From: Veillonella sp. T11011-6
Lineage (GTDB): Bacteria; Bacillota; Negativicutes; Veillonellales; Veillonellaceae
Reading direction: 5' to 3'
DNA length: 64,000 bases
NCBI RefSeq assembly: GCF_002959755.1
Contig: NZ_PPCW01000003.1
Span: forward strand, 49,552-113,551
Shown here: positions 1 to 8,899 of the stretch, piece after piece
How positions within the stretch are numbered: position 1 is the stretch's first letter
Layout of the letters: each line of letters begins with the position of its first letter
Made by a program: the position numbers and the translations under genes
Notes under the pieces: generated by a model
Database searches by the model: none
Seen by the model: the letters and a program-made list of their open reading frames with translations, nothing else
What the model was told of the DNA's origin: nothing

Positions 1-2
1 TA

Positions 3-644
3 TCTGTCTTACAGCAGAATAATATTGATCCATATGATGTAGTTGAGGATTATATGAATCAGCTAGAGAAATCTAATTTTGAACAATTACAGCATGACTT
101 ATGGAAAAATAGTGGTAGCTTATATTGTGGTAATTTATACGCTAAATATATTGATGATGAAAATAAACGTTGTCCTGTATGGGCCTTTCTAGAAATGATT
201 TCTTTTGGACAGTATTTATACTTCTACAAATACTGTGCAGACTTATTGCAAAATACTGAGATTACAGAACGATTATACTTAATGTATACCGTTAAAAGTT
301 TACGGAATGCATGTGCTCATAATAATTGTATTATTAATGATATAAACTCTACACATAATAAAAGCATTAATGTTGATTTATCAAGAGAATGTGCTAAATT
401 TATAAAATCGCCATCAAGCAGACGTAGACATTTGAGACATATTTCTACTTATCAAATCTTAACTACGATGTATGCTCATCAGAGAATATGTATTAGTACT
501 GGTGTTCATAACCATATATGTGGTGAATTAGATGAACTTAAGCAACGCTTTTTCCGAGATAATGATTATAGATTACATGATAATATAAAAGCTACATTTG
601 ATGTGTTTATTAGAGCTATTGACACATGGTTCCACATAAGGTAA
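3..644 (+). CDS. Abi_2-family abortive infection protein, 5'-truncated by the window edge
   Basis: The frame stays open from the Met at 54 back to base 3, so the true start lies outside the window and at least 213 residues are visible. Seen: a stretch with PVWAFLEMISFGQYLYFY followed about 50 residues later by RNACAHN, the two hallmarks of Abi_2/AbiF-like proteins. Known of the family: they act in abortive phage infection in Gram-positive bacteria, probably on RNA. Inferred: a phage-defence gene, supported by the restriction-modification operon directly downstream. Two tandem terminators separate it from hsdM, so it is probably its own transcript. The family call is fairly safe; the mode of action is not shown by the sequence. 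Confidence 0.75.
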   Translation, partial: SVLQQNNIDPYDVVEDYMNQLEKSNFEQLQHDLWKNSGSLYCGNLYAKYIDDENKRCPVWAFLEMISFGQYLYFYKYCADLLQNTEITERLYLMYTVKSLRNACAHNNCIINDINSTHNKSINVDLSRECAKFIKSPSSRRRHLRHISTYQILTTMYAHQRICISTGVHNHICGELDELKQRFFRDNDYRLHDNIKATFDVFIRAIDTWFHIR

Positions 645-683
645 TATTTAGGTACATAGAAAAACCATTTTTGGTTTCAAGCG

Positions 684-718
684 GCAGCATCGTTAATTCG
701 GTGTTGCTTTATTTTTTT
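684..718 (+). terminator. Intrinsic terminator of the Abi gene (first of two)
   Basis: A 9-bp stem with G-U pairs (684-692 with 699-707, loop TTAATT) is followed by a T-rich run. It sits about 40 bp after the Abi stop. Confidence 0.6.
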
Positions 719-722
719 ATAG

Positions 723-744
723 GCGCCCTCAAGGGCGCTTTTTT
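723..744 (+). terminator. Strong intrinsic terminator (second of two)
   Basis: GCGCCC at 723-728 pairs perfectly with GGGCGC at 733-738 over a TCAA loop and is followed by six T residues. It insulates the hsd operon from the Abi gene. Confidence 0.85.
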
Positions 745-770
745 ACATCTAAAATAGTATTTGTTTGTAA

Positions 771-779
771 TGGTATAAT
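771..779 (+). promoter_or_regulatory. Probable extended -10 promoter of hsdMSR
   Basis: TGGTATAAT lies about 100 bp upstream of hsdM, a consensus TATAAT with the upstream TG of extended -10 promoters. No convincing -35 is seen. Confidence 0.4.
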
Positions 780-882
780 ATTGATATAAAATACGTAAAA
801 ATACATGCTTCAAAGTTATATATTGGGATTAACACTTTATATGACTTTGCATGTATTGTTGATGATGTAAGGGTTGGAATCG

Positions 883-2733
883 ATGATTAATATACGAAAA
901 CTAGAAAATGAATTATGGGAAGCAGCAGATGCATTAAGGCAAGGATCTAAACTAACATCCAATCAATATTGTATGCCTGTATTAGGTCTTATCTTCTTGC
1001 GCTATGCATATAGTCGTTTCAAACTTGTTGAGGCTGAAATTTTAAAAGATAGACCTATGCGTAATGGCCGTGTTATGCCTGTAGAAGCTAGTGACTTTAA
1101 GGCTAAAAGTGCACTTTATTTGCCAGTAGAAGCACAATATGACTATCTCCTTAACTTACCAGAGGACATTAAAGGTGCAGCTTTAACTAGTAAGGATGGT
1201 CAAGTTATGACTAGCCTTGGTGAAGTGGTAAATAATGCTATGGCTTTAATCGAAGATCAAAGTGCACAGCTGACAGGGATATTGCCTAAGAATTATACAG
1301 ACTTTTCAGATGAGCTTTTAGCAGAAATACTTCGTATCTTTAATAACTCTGCTCTTGATGAAGTAGGTGGAGATATTATTGGTCGAATTTATGAGTATTT
1401 CTTAAATAAATTTGCTAAGAATATTGCTTCCGATGACGGTGTATTTTTTACGCCTAAATCTCTAGTTAAGATGATTGTTAATGTTCTGGAACCAACTCAT
1501 GGTACATTATTCGATCCTGCCTGCGGATCGGGTGGTATGTTCATTCAATCTGGTGACTTTGTCAATGCTCAGGGGATGAATGCAAATAGTGCGATGACAT
1601 TTTATGGTCAAGAAAAGGTTGAGTATAATGCGCAGCTTTGTTTAATGAACATGGCGGTTCATGGTTTAACTGGTGTTATTAAATCTGGCGATGAAGGTAA
1701 TAGCTTTTACAATGATGCTCATCAATTAGATGGTCGCTGTGACTATATTATGGCGAACCCTCCATTTAATGTTAATAAGGTAAAGGCCGAATCAACATTA
1801 AGTGCAGGGCGCTTACCATTTGGCTTACCAACTGTTAATGATAAAAATGAGATTAGTAATGCAAATTATTTGTGGATTTCTTACTTTTATAGTTGTTTAA
1901 ATGATACAGGACGCGCTGGCTTTGTTATGGCATCTTCTGCTACGGATAGTCAAGGTAAGGATAAGGAAATTCGTGAACGCTTAGTAAAAACTGGTGCAGT
2001 GGATGTAATGTTGAGCGTAGGAAATAAATTCTTCTATACAAAAACTCTACCATGTTCTTTATGGTTCTTTGATAAAGCAAAACCAGAATCTATTAAGGAT
2101 AAAGTTCTCTTTATTGATGCACGTAACTACTATACTGAATTAGATCGTAATTTAAATGAATGGTCTGAATGGCAATTAAGAAACTTAAATGCTATTGTTT
2201 GGCTCTATCGTGGTGAAGTAGAGAAATATATAAAACTCCTTAATGAATATCGCCATACATTAGGTGAAGATAAAACCTTTTTGGAGCATATAGAAGCTCT
2301 ATCTGAAAAAGTGAAAGTAATTAAGGCAGAAGGTAAACAAGCTGTTGCTGATGCGGCCCGGGGTAAAAGCAAAAAAATTCAACAAGAATATGATGAAAAG
2401 GTAGAAGCTGTAAAAGAAACATTAACTATTGCCCAAGAAGCACAATGGTTATATGAAAAATTTGGCGATGGCGAATATGTAGATGTACCAGGTTTATGTA
2501 AGATTGCATATATCACAAACGAAGCTAAAGGTGATAATGAGGGTGTAAGTATTGAAGATAAAAATTGGTCTCTTACACCAGGTGCTTACGTTGGTGTAGC
2601 CCCTGTAGAAGATGATGGGGTTAACTTCAAAGAACGTATGGCTGAAATACATGAAGAACTGTTAGCATTACAACAAGAATCTAATATACTCATGGAAACT
2701 ATCTCTAATAATATGAAGGAGATGGGATTATGA
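883..2733 (+). CDS. hsdM: Type I restriction-modification system, DNA methyltransferase subunit HsdM
   Basis: Adenine-N6 methyltransferase of a type I R-M complex (M2S methylates, R2M2S cuts). Seen in 616 residues: an N-terminal helical HsdM_N region (LENELWEAADALRQGSK), the SAM-binding motif I DPACGSGGMF near residues 211-220, the catalytic motif NPPF near 292-295, and a Lys/Glu-rich coiled-coil-like stretch near the C terminus. ATG at 883 is chosen over the in-frame TTG at 874 because the AAGGG ribosome site has correct spacing only for 883. The stop overlaps the hsdS start (ATGA), so translation is coupled. Family length is about 500-620 residues, so it looks intact. Confidence 0.95.
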   Translation: MINIRKLENELWEAADALRQGSKLTSNQYCMPVLGLIFLRYAYSRFKLVEAEILKDRPMRNGRVMPVEASDFKAKSALYLPVEAQYDYLLNLPEDIKGAALTSKDGQVMTSLGEVVNNAMALIEDQSAQLTGILPKNYTDFSDELLAEILRIFNNSALDEVGGDIIGRIYEYFLNKFAKNIASDDGVFFTPKSLVKMIVNVLEPTHGTLFDPACGSGGMFIQSGDFVNAQGMNANSAMTFYGQEKVEYNAQLCLMNMAVHGLTGVIKSGDEGNSFYNDAHQLDGRCDYIMANPPFNVNKVKAESTLSAGRLPFGLPTVNDKNEISNANYLWISYFYSCLNDTGRAGFVMASSATDSQGKDKEIRERLVKTGAVDVMLSVGNKFFYTKTLPCSLWFFDKAKPESIKDKVLFIDARNYYTELDRNLNEWSEWQLRNLNAIVWLYRGEVEKYIKLLNEYRHTLGEDKTFLEHIEALSEKVKVIKAEGKQAVADAARGKSKKIQQEYDEKVEAVKETLTIAQEAQWLYEKFGDGEYVDVPGLCKIAYITNEAKGDNEGVSIEDKNWSLTPGAYVGVAPVEDDGVNFKERMAEIHEELLALQQESNILMETISNNMKEMGL

Positions 2734-3896
2734 TTAAATTGAGAGATGTTGCCTCATATGTCTCTGAAAAAGTTGATATAGGGCTTTTAAAAGTGCAAGA
2801 CTATATTACTACCGATAATATGCTATCTAATCGTGGAGGTATCATAATTGGTAATGATTTGCCAAAAGCAGATAAAGTTACTAAATTTGAACGTGGTGAT
2901 ATTTTAGTTTCTAATATAAGGCCGTACTTTAAAAAAATCTGGTATGCAACCTTTAATGGAGGGTGTTCTAATGATGTTATCGTTTTTCGAGCAAATGGCA
3001 TAAATTCCAAATTTTTATATTATGTATTATCTCAGAATGCATTTTTTGATTATATGATGGCCGGTGCAAACGGAACAAAAATGCCGCGAGGTAATAAGAA
3101 CTTAATACCAGATTTTGAGTTACTTAATTTTTCACCTGTACAACAAGAGCATATAAGTTCAATTCTTTCCACATTTGATAGCCTCATTGAAAACAATCAA
3201 AAGCAAATCAAGCTCCTTGAAGAGGCTGCACAGCGTTTATATAAGGAATGGTTTATAGATTTGCGATTTCCTGGGAATGAAAATGTGGACATTGTAGATG
3301 GGGTTCCAGAAAGATGGAATATAAATTGTGCGGATCATTATTTTAAGATTACTATCGGGAAGACTCCATCTCGTGCTGAAAAACAATGGTTCACCAATTC
3401 TGGAGAAGGAACTCCGTGGATATCGATATCTGACATGGGAGAAGCTGGGGTTTTTTGTTTTTATAGTAAAGAAGATTTAACAGCTGATGCCATTGTTCGT
3501 CATAATATGAAGGTAGTACCAAAAGGGTCTATTTTAGTGAGTTTTAAATTGACTGTTGGACGAGTGGCAATTACTGGCGTCGATATGTGTACTAATGAAG
3601 CAATTGCACATTTTTATATTGATAATGATTTAGATAGAGCTTACACATATTGTTATCTTAAGAATTTCGAATATGATTCTCTTGGAAATACATCATCGAT
3701 ATCAAAAGCAATTAATTCGAAAATTATTAAGAGTATGCCGTTTATAATGCCTACGAGAGATATATTGGAACGATTCTCTTTGATTGTACAACCTATTCTT
3801 GATCAAATAGAATTTAAACAAATAATGATTTTCAGATTAACTGAAGCCCGGAATCGTTTACTCCCTAAGCTTATGAGTGGGGAAATAGAGGTGTAA
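2730..3896 (+). CDS. hsdS: Type I restriction-modification system, specificity subunit HsdS
   Basis: The DNA-recognition subunit that bridges two HsdM copies. The 388 residues show the usual two-TRD plan: TRD1 (about 1-150), a conserved spacer helix containing NQKQIKLLEEAAQRLYKEW (about 155-175), TRD2 (about 195-350) and a C-terminal helix (RLTEARNRLLPKLMSGEIEV region). The first TRD is short. TRD sequences diverge fast, so the recognition site cannot be read from sequence. The gene overlaps hsdM by 4 bp and is 13 bp from hsdR. No second hsdS or recombinase is visible nearby, so the phase-variable shuffling known in other type I loci is not supported here. Confidence 0.93.
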   Translation: MIKLRDVASYVSEKVDIGLLKVQDYITTDNMLSNRGGIIIGNDLPKADKVTKFERGDILVSNIRPYFKKIWYATFNGGCSNDVIVFRANGINSKFLYYVLSQNAFFDYMMAGANGTKMPRGNKNLIPDFELLNFSPVQQEHISSILSTFDSLIENNQKQIKLLEEAAQRLYKEWFIDLRFPGNENVDIVDGVPERWNINCADHYFKITIGKTPSRAEKQWFTNSGEGTPWISISDMGEAGVFCFYSKEDLTADAIVRHNMKVVPKGSILVSFKLTVGRVAITGVDMCTNEAIAHFYIDNDLDRAYTYCYLKNFEYDSLGNTSSISKAINSKIIKSMPFIMPTRDILERFSLIVQPILDQIEFKQIMIFRLTEARNRLLPKLMSGEIEV

Positions 3897-3909
3897 AGGA
3901 GGTGTTACT

Positions 3910-6900
3910 ATGAGCCATGATTATTCTGAAGAGAAACTAGTTCAGGATAGTGCGTGTGATGTGCTACAGAATAAATTGGGGTGGAAGGTTGCCTATGCGT
4001 ATAATAGTGAGCAACTCGGAGTAGATGGTACATTTGGTAGGACTAGTTATAAAGAAGTCTTGTTGACTAGAGAAATTCGAAAGGTCCTTAAACGACTCAA
4101 TCCTTGGATTAATGATCAACAAATCGTAGAGGCAATTACTAAATTAACTCGTAGAATATCAACAGCATCTTTAATACAAATCAACGAGGAGAAATACAAT
4201 TATCTTCGTGACGGTATTTCTGTAACGGTTAAGCGCTCTGATGGGAGAACGGAGATTAAAAAGGCTGCTATTATAGATTTCAATAATGCACATAATAATG
4301 AATTCTTAGCGGTAAAAGAGCTTATTGTTCGTGGTGATTTGTATAATCGGCGAGCAGATATCGTTGGATTTGTGAATGGGATTCCTTTGCTGTTTATTGA
4401 AGCGAAACGGCCGGATATTGATGTGCGAAATGCATTTGAGGATAACTACAAAGATTATCTAGATACCATTCCACAATTGTTTTATTACAATGCCTTTATA
4501 ATGCTTTCTAATGGATTAGAAGCGAAGGTGGGTACTGTTGGTAGTAAATACGAATTCTTTCATGAATGGAAGCGACTAGATGAGGATGAAAAAGGGAGTG
4601 TAGCTTTTGAAACTATGCTTCTAGGTATTTGTAATAAGGAAAACTTTCTTGATTTACTAGAGAATTTTATTCTCTTTGACCATTCTGATGGTCGTACTGC
4701 TAAAATATTAGCTCGTAATCACCAATACTTAGGTGTAAATAAGGCAGTAGAGGCATATGCTGATAGAGAATTAAAAGATGGTAAACTTGGTGTCTTTTGG
4801 CATACACAAGGTTCTGGTAAAAGCTATTCTATGGCTTTTTTTGCCCAGAAGATACGTCGCAAGATGGCAGGCTCACCAACCTTTGTAGTTCTTACAGATC
4901 GAGAAGAGCTTAATACACAAATTAGTGATACCTTTGAAAATTGTGGCATTCTTGGCAAGGATAGTAAGGCAAAACAATGTATTGCAACTAGTGGCGAGGA
5001 TTTAATTGCTAAACTAAAAGGAAACCCTAGCTTTATTTTTACATTGATTCATAAGTTCAATAAATCTGATGTAGAGCCGATTTATCCTGATCATGACATC
5101 ATCATTATGTCTGATGAGGCCCATCGCAGTCAGTATGGGTTGTATGCAGATAATATGATGAAACTATTACCGACAGCGGCACGTATTGGGTTTACTGGGA
5201 CACCACTACTTTCATATGATAATATTACAGAACGTACCTTTGGTGGCTATATATCGATCTATGATTTTAAACGAGCCGTTGAGGATGGCGCAACGGTGCC
5301 ATTATATTATGAAAATCGTGGTGCAAAGCTAGATGATTTACAAAATCCAGAGATAACTAATGAGATTCTTGATGCTATCGAAGCAGCAGATTTAGATAGT
5401 GCACAACAAGAGAAGTTAGAGAAGGAATTTGAAAAATCAATTCATATTCTTACTGCAGAGCCGAGACTTCGCTCGATTGCCAAGGACTTTGTACGACATT
5501 ATTCCGATGTATGGACTAGTGGCAAGGCCATGTTTGTATGCTTAAATAAAGTTACCTGTGTTCGTATGTACGATTATGTACAGGAATATTGGAAAGAAGA
5601 AATTAAGCAGCTCAAAAAACAAATTAAAGCAGCAACACAACAAGAAGCACAAGAACTAGAACGCAAACTAAAATGGATGGAAGAAACGGACATGGCTGTT
5701 GTTATCAGTCAGGAACAAAATGAAATCCAAACATTTAAAGCGTGGGGACTAGATATTGAAACACATCGACGGAAAATGGTAAAACGAGACCTCGATAAAG
5801 AGTTTAAAGATTCAGATAATCCATTACGTATTGTGTTTGTCTGTGCTATGTGGCTTACAGGCTTTGATGTTAAGTGCTTGTCCTGTTTGTATCTAGACAA
5901 ACCATTAAAAGCGCATACCTTGATGCAAACAATTGCTCGTGCTAATCGTGTTAATGAAGGTAAGAGTAATGGTTTGATTATCGATTATATTGGTATTGTA
6001 GAAGCACTTAAAAAGGCGTTGGCTGAATATACAGCAAATGTTGGAAATCATGATGGTGTAGATCCAACCATCGATAAAGAGAAGCTTGTTGCTCGTATAC
6101 TAGAATTAATCGATATGGTGGTATTCTTTTTTAAACAAAAGAATATATTTATAGAAGATTTTTCTGATGCTAAAACTAATCCTTTCAGTAGATTATCTGA
6201 TTTAAATGAGGCTGCTAATGCTGTTTGCGGTACTGTTGCAGATAAACAAACCTTTACTGCTTGTGCATCTGAGTTGCATAAGTTAATGAAATATATTGAA
6301 CGTGATGATATTTCTGTGGATATACGAAGAGTGTATGAAACAATTGCAGCAATACATCGGATGTTAAAGCCTAAGCGCCGAGATGTAGATACTACTGACT
6401 TGATGGTTACTATTAATGCAATTATTAGTGAGCATATAGGGATGAAAGAATCTTTAGGGCAAACAGAAGATGCAACCGGTTCAGAGTATATAACTCGTAT
6501 TGATATAAGTGCTATCGATTTTAATATCCTGCGTAAAGAGTTTACGAGGGTTAAACATAAGAATTTATTGTTCAACGATTTAGGTGAGTTTATTGAACGT
6601 AGTTTGGATAGACTGGTAGCAGCTAATCCTAATCGTAGGGATTACTTTGAGCGCTATAGACAAATTATAGAAGAGTATAACTCTGGAAAAGACCGTACTA
6701 ATATAGAAAAAACATTTGAAGCATTAATACAGTTAGTAAAAGAGTTATCGGAAGAGGAATCTCGTTATATCCGTGAAGGGTTTACCACTGATGATGAATT
6801 AGCTATTTTTGATTTGTTAAAAAAAGATAATCCTAATAAAGCAGATATTAAGAAACTAAAAAGTACTGCTACAGAGATGTATACTAAAATAACAGAAGCT

Positions 6901-7074
6901 ATTTCAAGGATGGATCACTGGACGGATAAGGATGAAACAACAGCAGAAATACAAAATCTAATTCGTGACATTCTTTGGCGGGAACTTCCAGAAAGCTACG
7001 ATGAACAACAAATAGAAGTTTGTCGTGGAGATGTCTTTGAGTATGTATATACTAGATTTGGATATATGGCATAG
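3910..7074 (+). CDS. hsdR: Type I restriction-modification system, endonuclease/translocase subunit HsdR
   Basis: ATP-dependent translocase and nuclease of the type I complex. Seen in 1054 residues: a PD-(D/E)xK nuclease core near the N terminus (D150 in RRADIVGF, then E164-A-K166 in LLFIEAKRP), Walker A GSGKS at 301-305, the DEAH box at 402-405, FTGTPL shortly after, and the helicase motif VI region QTIARANRVNEGK in the second RecA domain. A helical C-terminal part for HsdM contact follows. AAAGGAGGTG gives a very strong ribosome site at the ATG. All catalytic motifs are present, so the system looks active. It is the last gene before a terminator. Confidence 0.95.
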   Translation: MSHDYSEEKLVQDSACDVLQNKLGWKVAYAYNSEQLGVDGTFGRTSYKEVLLTREIRKVLKRLNPWINDQQIVEAITKLTRRISTASLIQINEEKYNYLRDGISVTVKRSDGRTEIKKAAIIDFNNAHNNEFLAVKELIVRGDLYNRRADIVGFVNGIPLLFIEAKRPDIDVRNAFEDNYKDYLDTIPQLFYYNAFIMLSNGLEAKVGTVGSKYEFFHEWKRLDEDEKGSVAFETMLLGICNKENFLDLLENFILFDHSDGRTAKILARNHQYLGVNKAVEAYADRELKDGKLGVFWHTQGSGKSYSMAFFAQKIRRKMAGSPTFVVLTDREELNTQISDTFENCGILGKDSKAKQCIATSGEDLIAKLKGNPSFIFTLIHKFNKSDVEPIYPDHDIIIMSDEAHRSQYGLYADNMMKLLPTAARIGFTGTPLLSYDNITERTFGGYISIYDFKRAVEDGATVPLYYENRGAKLDDLQNPEITNEILDAIEAADLDSAQQEKLEKEFEKSIHILTAEPRLRSIAKDFVRHYSDVWTSGKAMFVCLNKVTCVRMYDYVQEYWKEEIKQLKKQIKAATQQEAQELERKLKWMEETDMAVVISQEQNEIQTFKAWGLDIETHRRKMVKRDLDKEFKDSDNPLRIVFVCAMWLTGFDVKCLSCLYLDKPLKAHTLMQTIARANRVNEGKSNGLIIDYIGIVEALKKALAEYTANVGNHDGVDPTIDKEKLVARILELIDMVVFFFKQKNIFIEDFSDAKTNPFSRLSDLNEAANAVCGTVADKQTFTACASELHKLMKYIERDDISVDIRRVYETIAAIHRMLKPKRRDVDTTDLMVTINAIISEHIGMKESLGQTEDATGSEYITRIDISAIDFNILRKEFTRVKHKNLLFNDLGEFIERSLDRLVAANPNRRDYFERYRQIIEEYNSGKDRTNIEKTFEALIQLVKELSEEESRYIREGFTTDDELAIFDLLKKDNPNKADIKKLKSTATEMYTKITEAISRMDHWTDKDETTAEIQNLIRDILWRELPESYDEQQIEVCRGDVFEYVYTRFGYMA

Positions 7075-7120
7075 GATTTCTAGTTTCAATATATTTTGAT
7101 AGTCTATTAAAACAATGATA

Positions 7121-7149
7121 AGGGGCTACTTACGTAGCCTCTTTCTTTT
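7121..7149 (+). terminator. Terminator of the hsd operon
   Basis: AGGGGCTAC (7121-7129) pairs with GTAGCCTCT (7134-7142) with one G-U pair and is followed by a T-rich tail. Confidence 0.75.
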
Positions 7150-7239
7150 GTATAAATGGGGAATGCAGAAAACTATTTCCTATATGTCTATGTATGAATT
7201 AGATGATTGTTCATTAACATTAGGGATGGTCTCTAGTCT

Positions 7240-7267
7240 TTCACAAATTCTCGAAGAATGATACAAT
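7240..7267 (+). promoter_or_regulatory. Possible promoter of the ECF transporter operon
   Basis: TTCACA (7240-7245), a 16-bp spacer and TACAAT (7262-7267) precede the first ECF gene by about 36 bp. It is a moderate match to a housekeeping promoter. Confidence 0.35.
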
Positions 7268-7303
7268 ATAGATTATATATTCATTTTTAGAAAAGAGGCT
7301 ATT

Positions 7304-8899
7304 ATGGAACGGATTCAAGATCTTGTGTACACGCATGTGCAGGGTGGCCAGTTTAGATGGGTTACTGTCAGCACATTGATGCTCGCATTGGGCACGATAT
7401 TGCATTTGGTGAGCCCTAGTGTGGCTGGGGTAACGCCAAACTGGACGATTGCTACGTACTGCGTAGCTATTTTATTGACTCGCCCTAGTTTGAGTCAAAC
7501 ATTGGGGATTGGCCTTGTAGCGGCCCTCATCAACGTATTGACATCTAAGTCAGCATTCCCTTATGGTAACTTGTTGTCTGAACCAGGCGGTGCGTTGACA
7601 GCGGCTCTCGTAACACGTGCGATGTTATCTATGAAGTTCCGTAAAATCGGTGGTTTTGATTTAACACCAATCGTATCTGGTTTCTTAGCAACTGTTGTAT
7701 CTGGTGGTATCTTTGTTACCCTCTTATGGCAAGTGCTTGGTTTACCAAATAATGTATACATGTACGGCATGTGGCCATTGGTGCTTATCGTAGGTGCTTT
7801 GAATGGCGCTATTACGCCAATCTTATACATTCCGGCGCAACGTCTATTCTCTAAACGCGGCATGTTGCCAAGTGCAGATCAATTGACGTCTGACCATAGT
7901 CATATGACGATCTTGCCTGAGCGCCAAGCTAAAATCTCCATTGAGCACGTAAATTACTATCATCCAAAGGCGACTACACCGTCTCTTGAAAACATCAATC
8001 TCGACGTACATGATGGGGACTTCCTCGTTGTGACTGGTCCTGCTGGTTGTGGTAAAAGTACCCTTTGCATGGCTATGGTAGGGGCTGTACCTAAATTCTA
8101 CGGCGGCCGTCTTGAAGGCATGGTCTTTGTAGATGGTAAAGCGACTACGCAAATGGAAATTCCAGAGCTTGCGAACCATATCGGTGTTGTTCTTGCCGAC
8201 TATGATACGCAACTCGTAACGATGACAGTTCGTGAAGAAGTAGCTTTTGCTATGGAAAACCGCGGTTATGATCGTGAAACGATTAAAGCTCGTTCTGAAG
8301 AGGTGTTTAAGCAAGTTGGCCTTGTAGGCTTAGAAGATCGCAAGATTACAAGCTTGTCTGGTGGTCAACGCCAACGTTTGGCCATCGCTTCCGTATTGGC
8401 TACGAACCCAACAGTTCTTGTGCTTGATGAACCAACAAGCTCCCTCGACCCAGATGGGACTGCCGAATTATATCGCCTCGTAGGTGATTTAAATCAAAAA
8501 CACGGTATTACCGTTGTTGTTATCGACCATGATTTGCACGCTGTATTGCCGTATGCAAACCGCATGGCTCTCATGGTGGATGGCTCTATCGCATGTGATG
8601 CGGATGTACCGACTACACTTCGATACATGTACGAACACAATATTCACGTAGATGCATTGCCATCTGTGTTCACAACGTACATGGAACTTGAACAAGCGGG
8701 CTTCCACAGTGATGAACCTTGGCTTAGCATCGAGTCTGCTATCAAGGGCTTGCACCAAATTGAAATGGCTCACGCTATTCAAAACGAGGTGCATGGTGAA
8801 AGCAAGTCTCCAGCTAATCAATCTAATACAGTAGAAAATAAACAACCAATTCAACGCGTTGATGATGTACAAGGAAAGGACGGTGGCGCTCATGCTTAA
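7304..8899 (+). CDS. ECF transporter: S-component-like membrane domain fused to an EcfA-type ATPase
   Basis: The 531 residues fall into two parts. Residues about 15-185 are hydrophobic with about five or six membrane segments and resemble small ECF S-components; the pattern LGTILHLVSP...FPYGNLLSEPGGALTAALV recalls TrpP-type putative tryptophan carriers. Residues about 205-450 are a complete ABC ATPase: Walker A GPAGCGKST (245-253), signature LSGGQRQR (from 351), Walker B ending in D375-E. The last 60 residues are polar. The gene overlaps the next ATPase gene by 8 bp. Inferred: substrate binding and one ATPase on a single chain. The substrate is not established; tryptophan is a hypothesis from resemblance only. 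Confidence 0.8.
   Translation: MERIQDLVYTHVQGGQFRWVTVSTLMLALGTILHLVSPSVAGVTPNWTIATYCVAILLTRPSLSQTLGIGLVAALINVLTSKSAFPYGNLLSEPGGALTAALVTRAMLSMKFRKIGGFDLTPIVSGFLATVVSGGIFVTLLWQVLGLPNNVYMYGMWPLVLIVGALNGAITPILYIPAQRLFSKRGMLPSADQLTSDHSHMTILPERQAKISIEHVNYYHPKATTPSLENINLDVHDGDFLVVTGPAGCGKSTLCMAMVGAVPKFYGGRLEGMVFVDGKATTQMEIPELANHIGVVLADYDTQLVTMTVREEVAFAMENRGYDRETIKARSEEVFKQVGLVGLEDRKITSLSGGQRQRLAIASVLATNPTVLVLDEPTSSLDPDGTAELYRLVGDLNQKHGITVVVIDHDLHAVLPYANRMALMVDGSIACDADVPTTLRYMYEHNIHVDALPSVFTTYMELEQAGFHSDEPWLSIESAIKGLHQIEMAHAIQNEVHGESKSPANQSNTVENKQPIQRVDDVQGKDGGAHA

Noticed and set aside
2730-3896. Phase-variable hsdS shuffling
   Set aside because: Only one hsdS is present and I see no inverted partial hsdS copies or recombinase in the neighbourhood.
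6048-6575. A 175-codon minus-strand frame opposite hsdR
   Set aside because: It lies wholly inside a gene with clear motifs, has no ribosome site and no family features; it is a shadow of hsdR.
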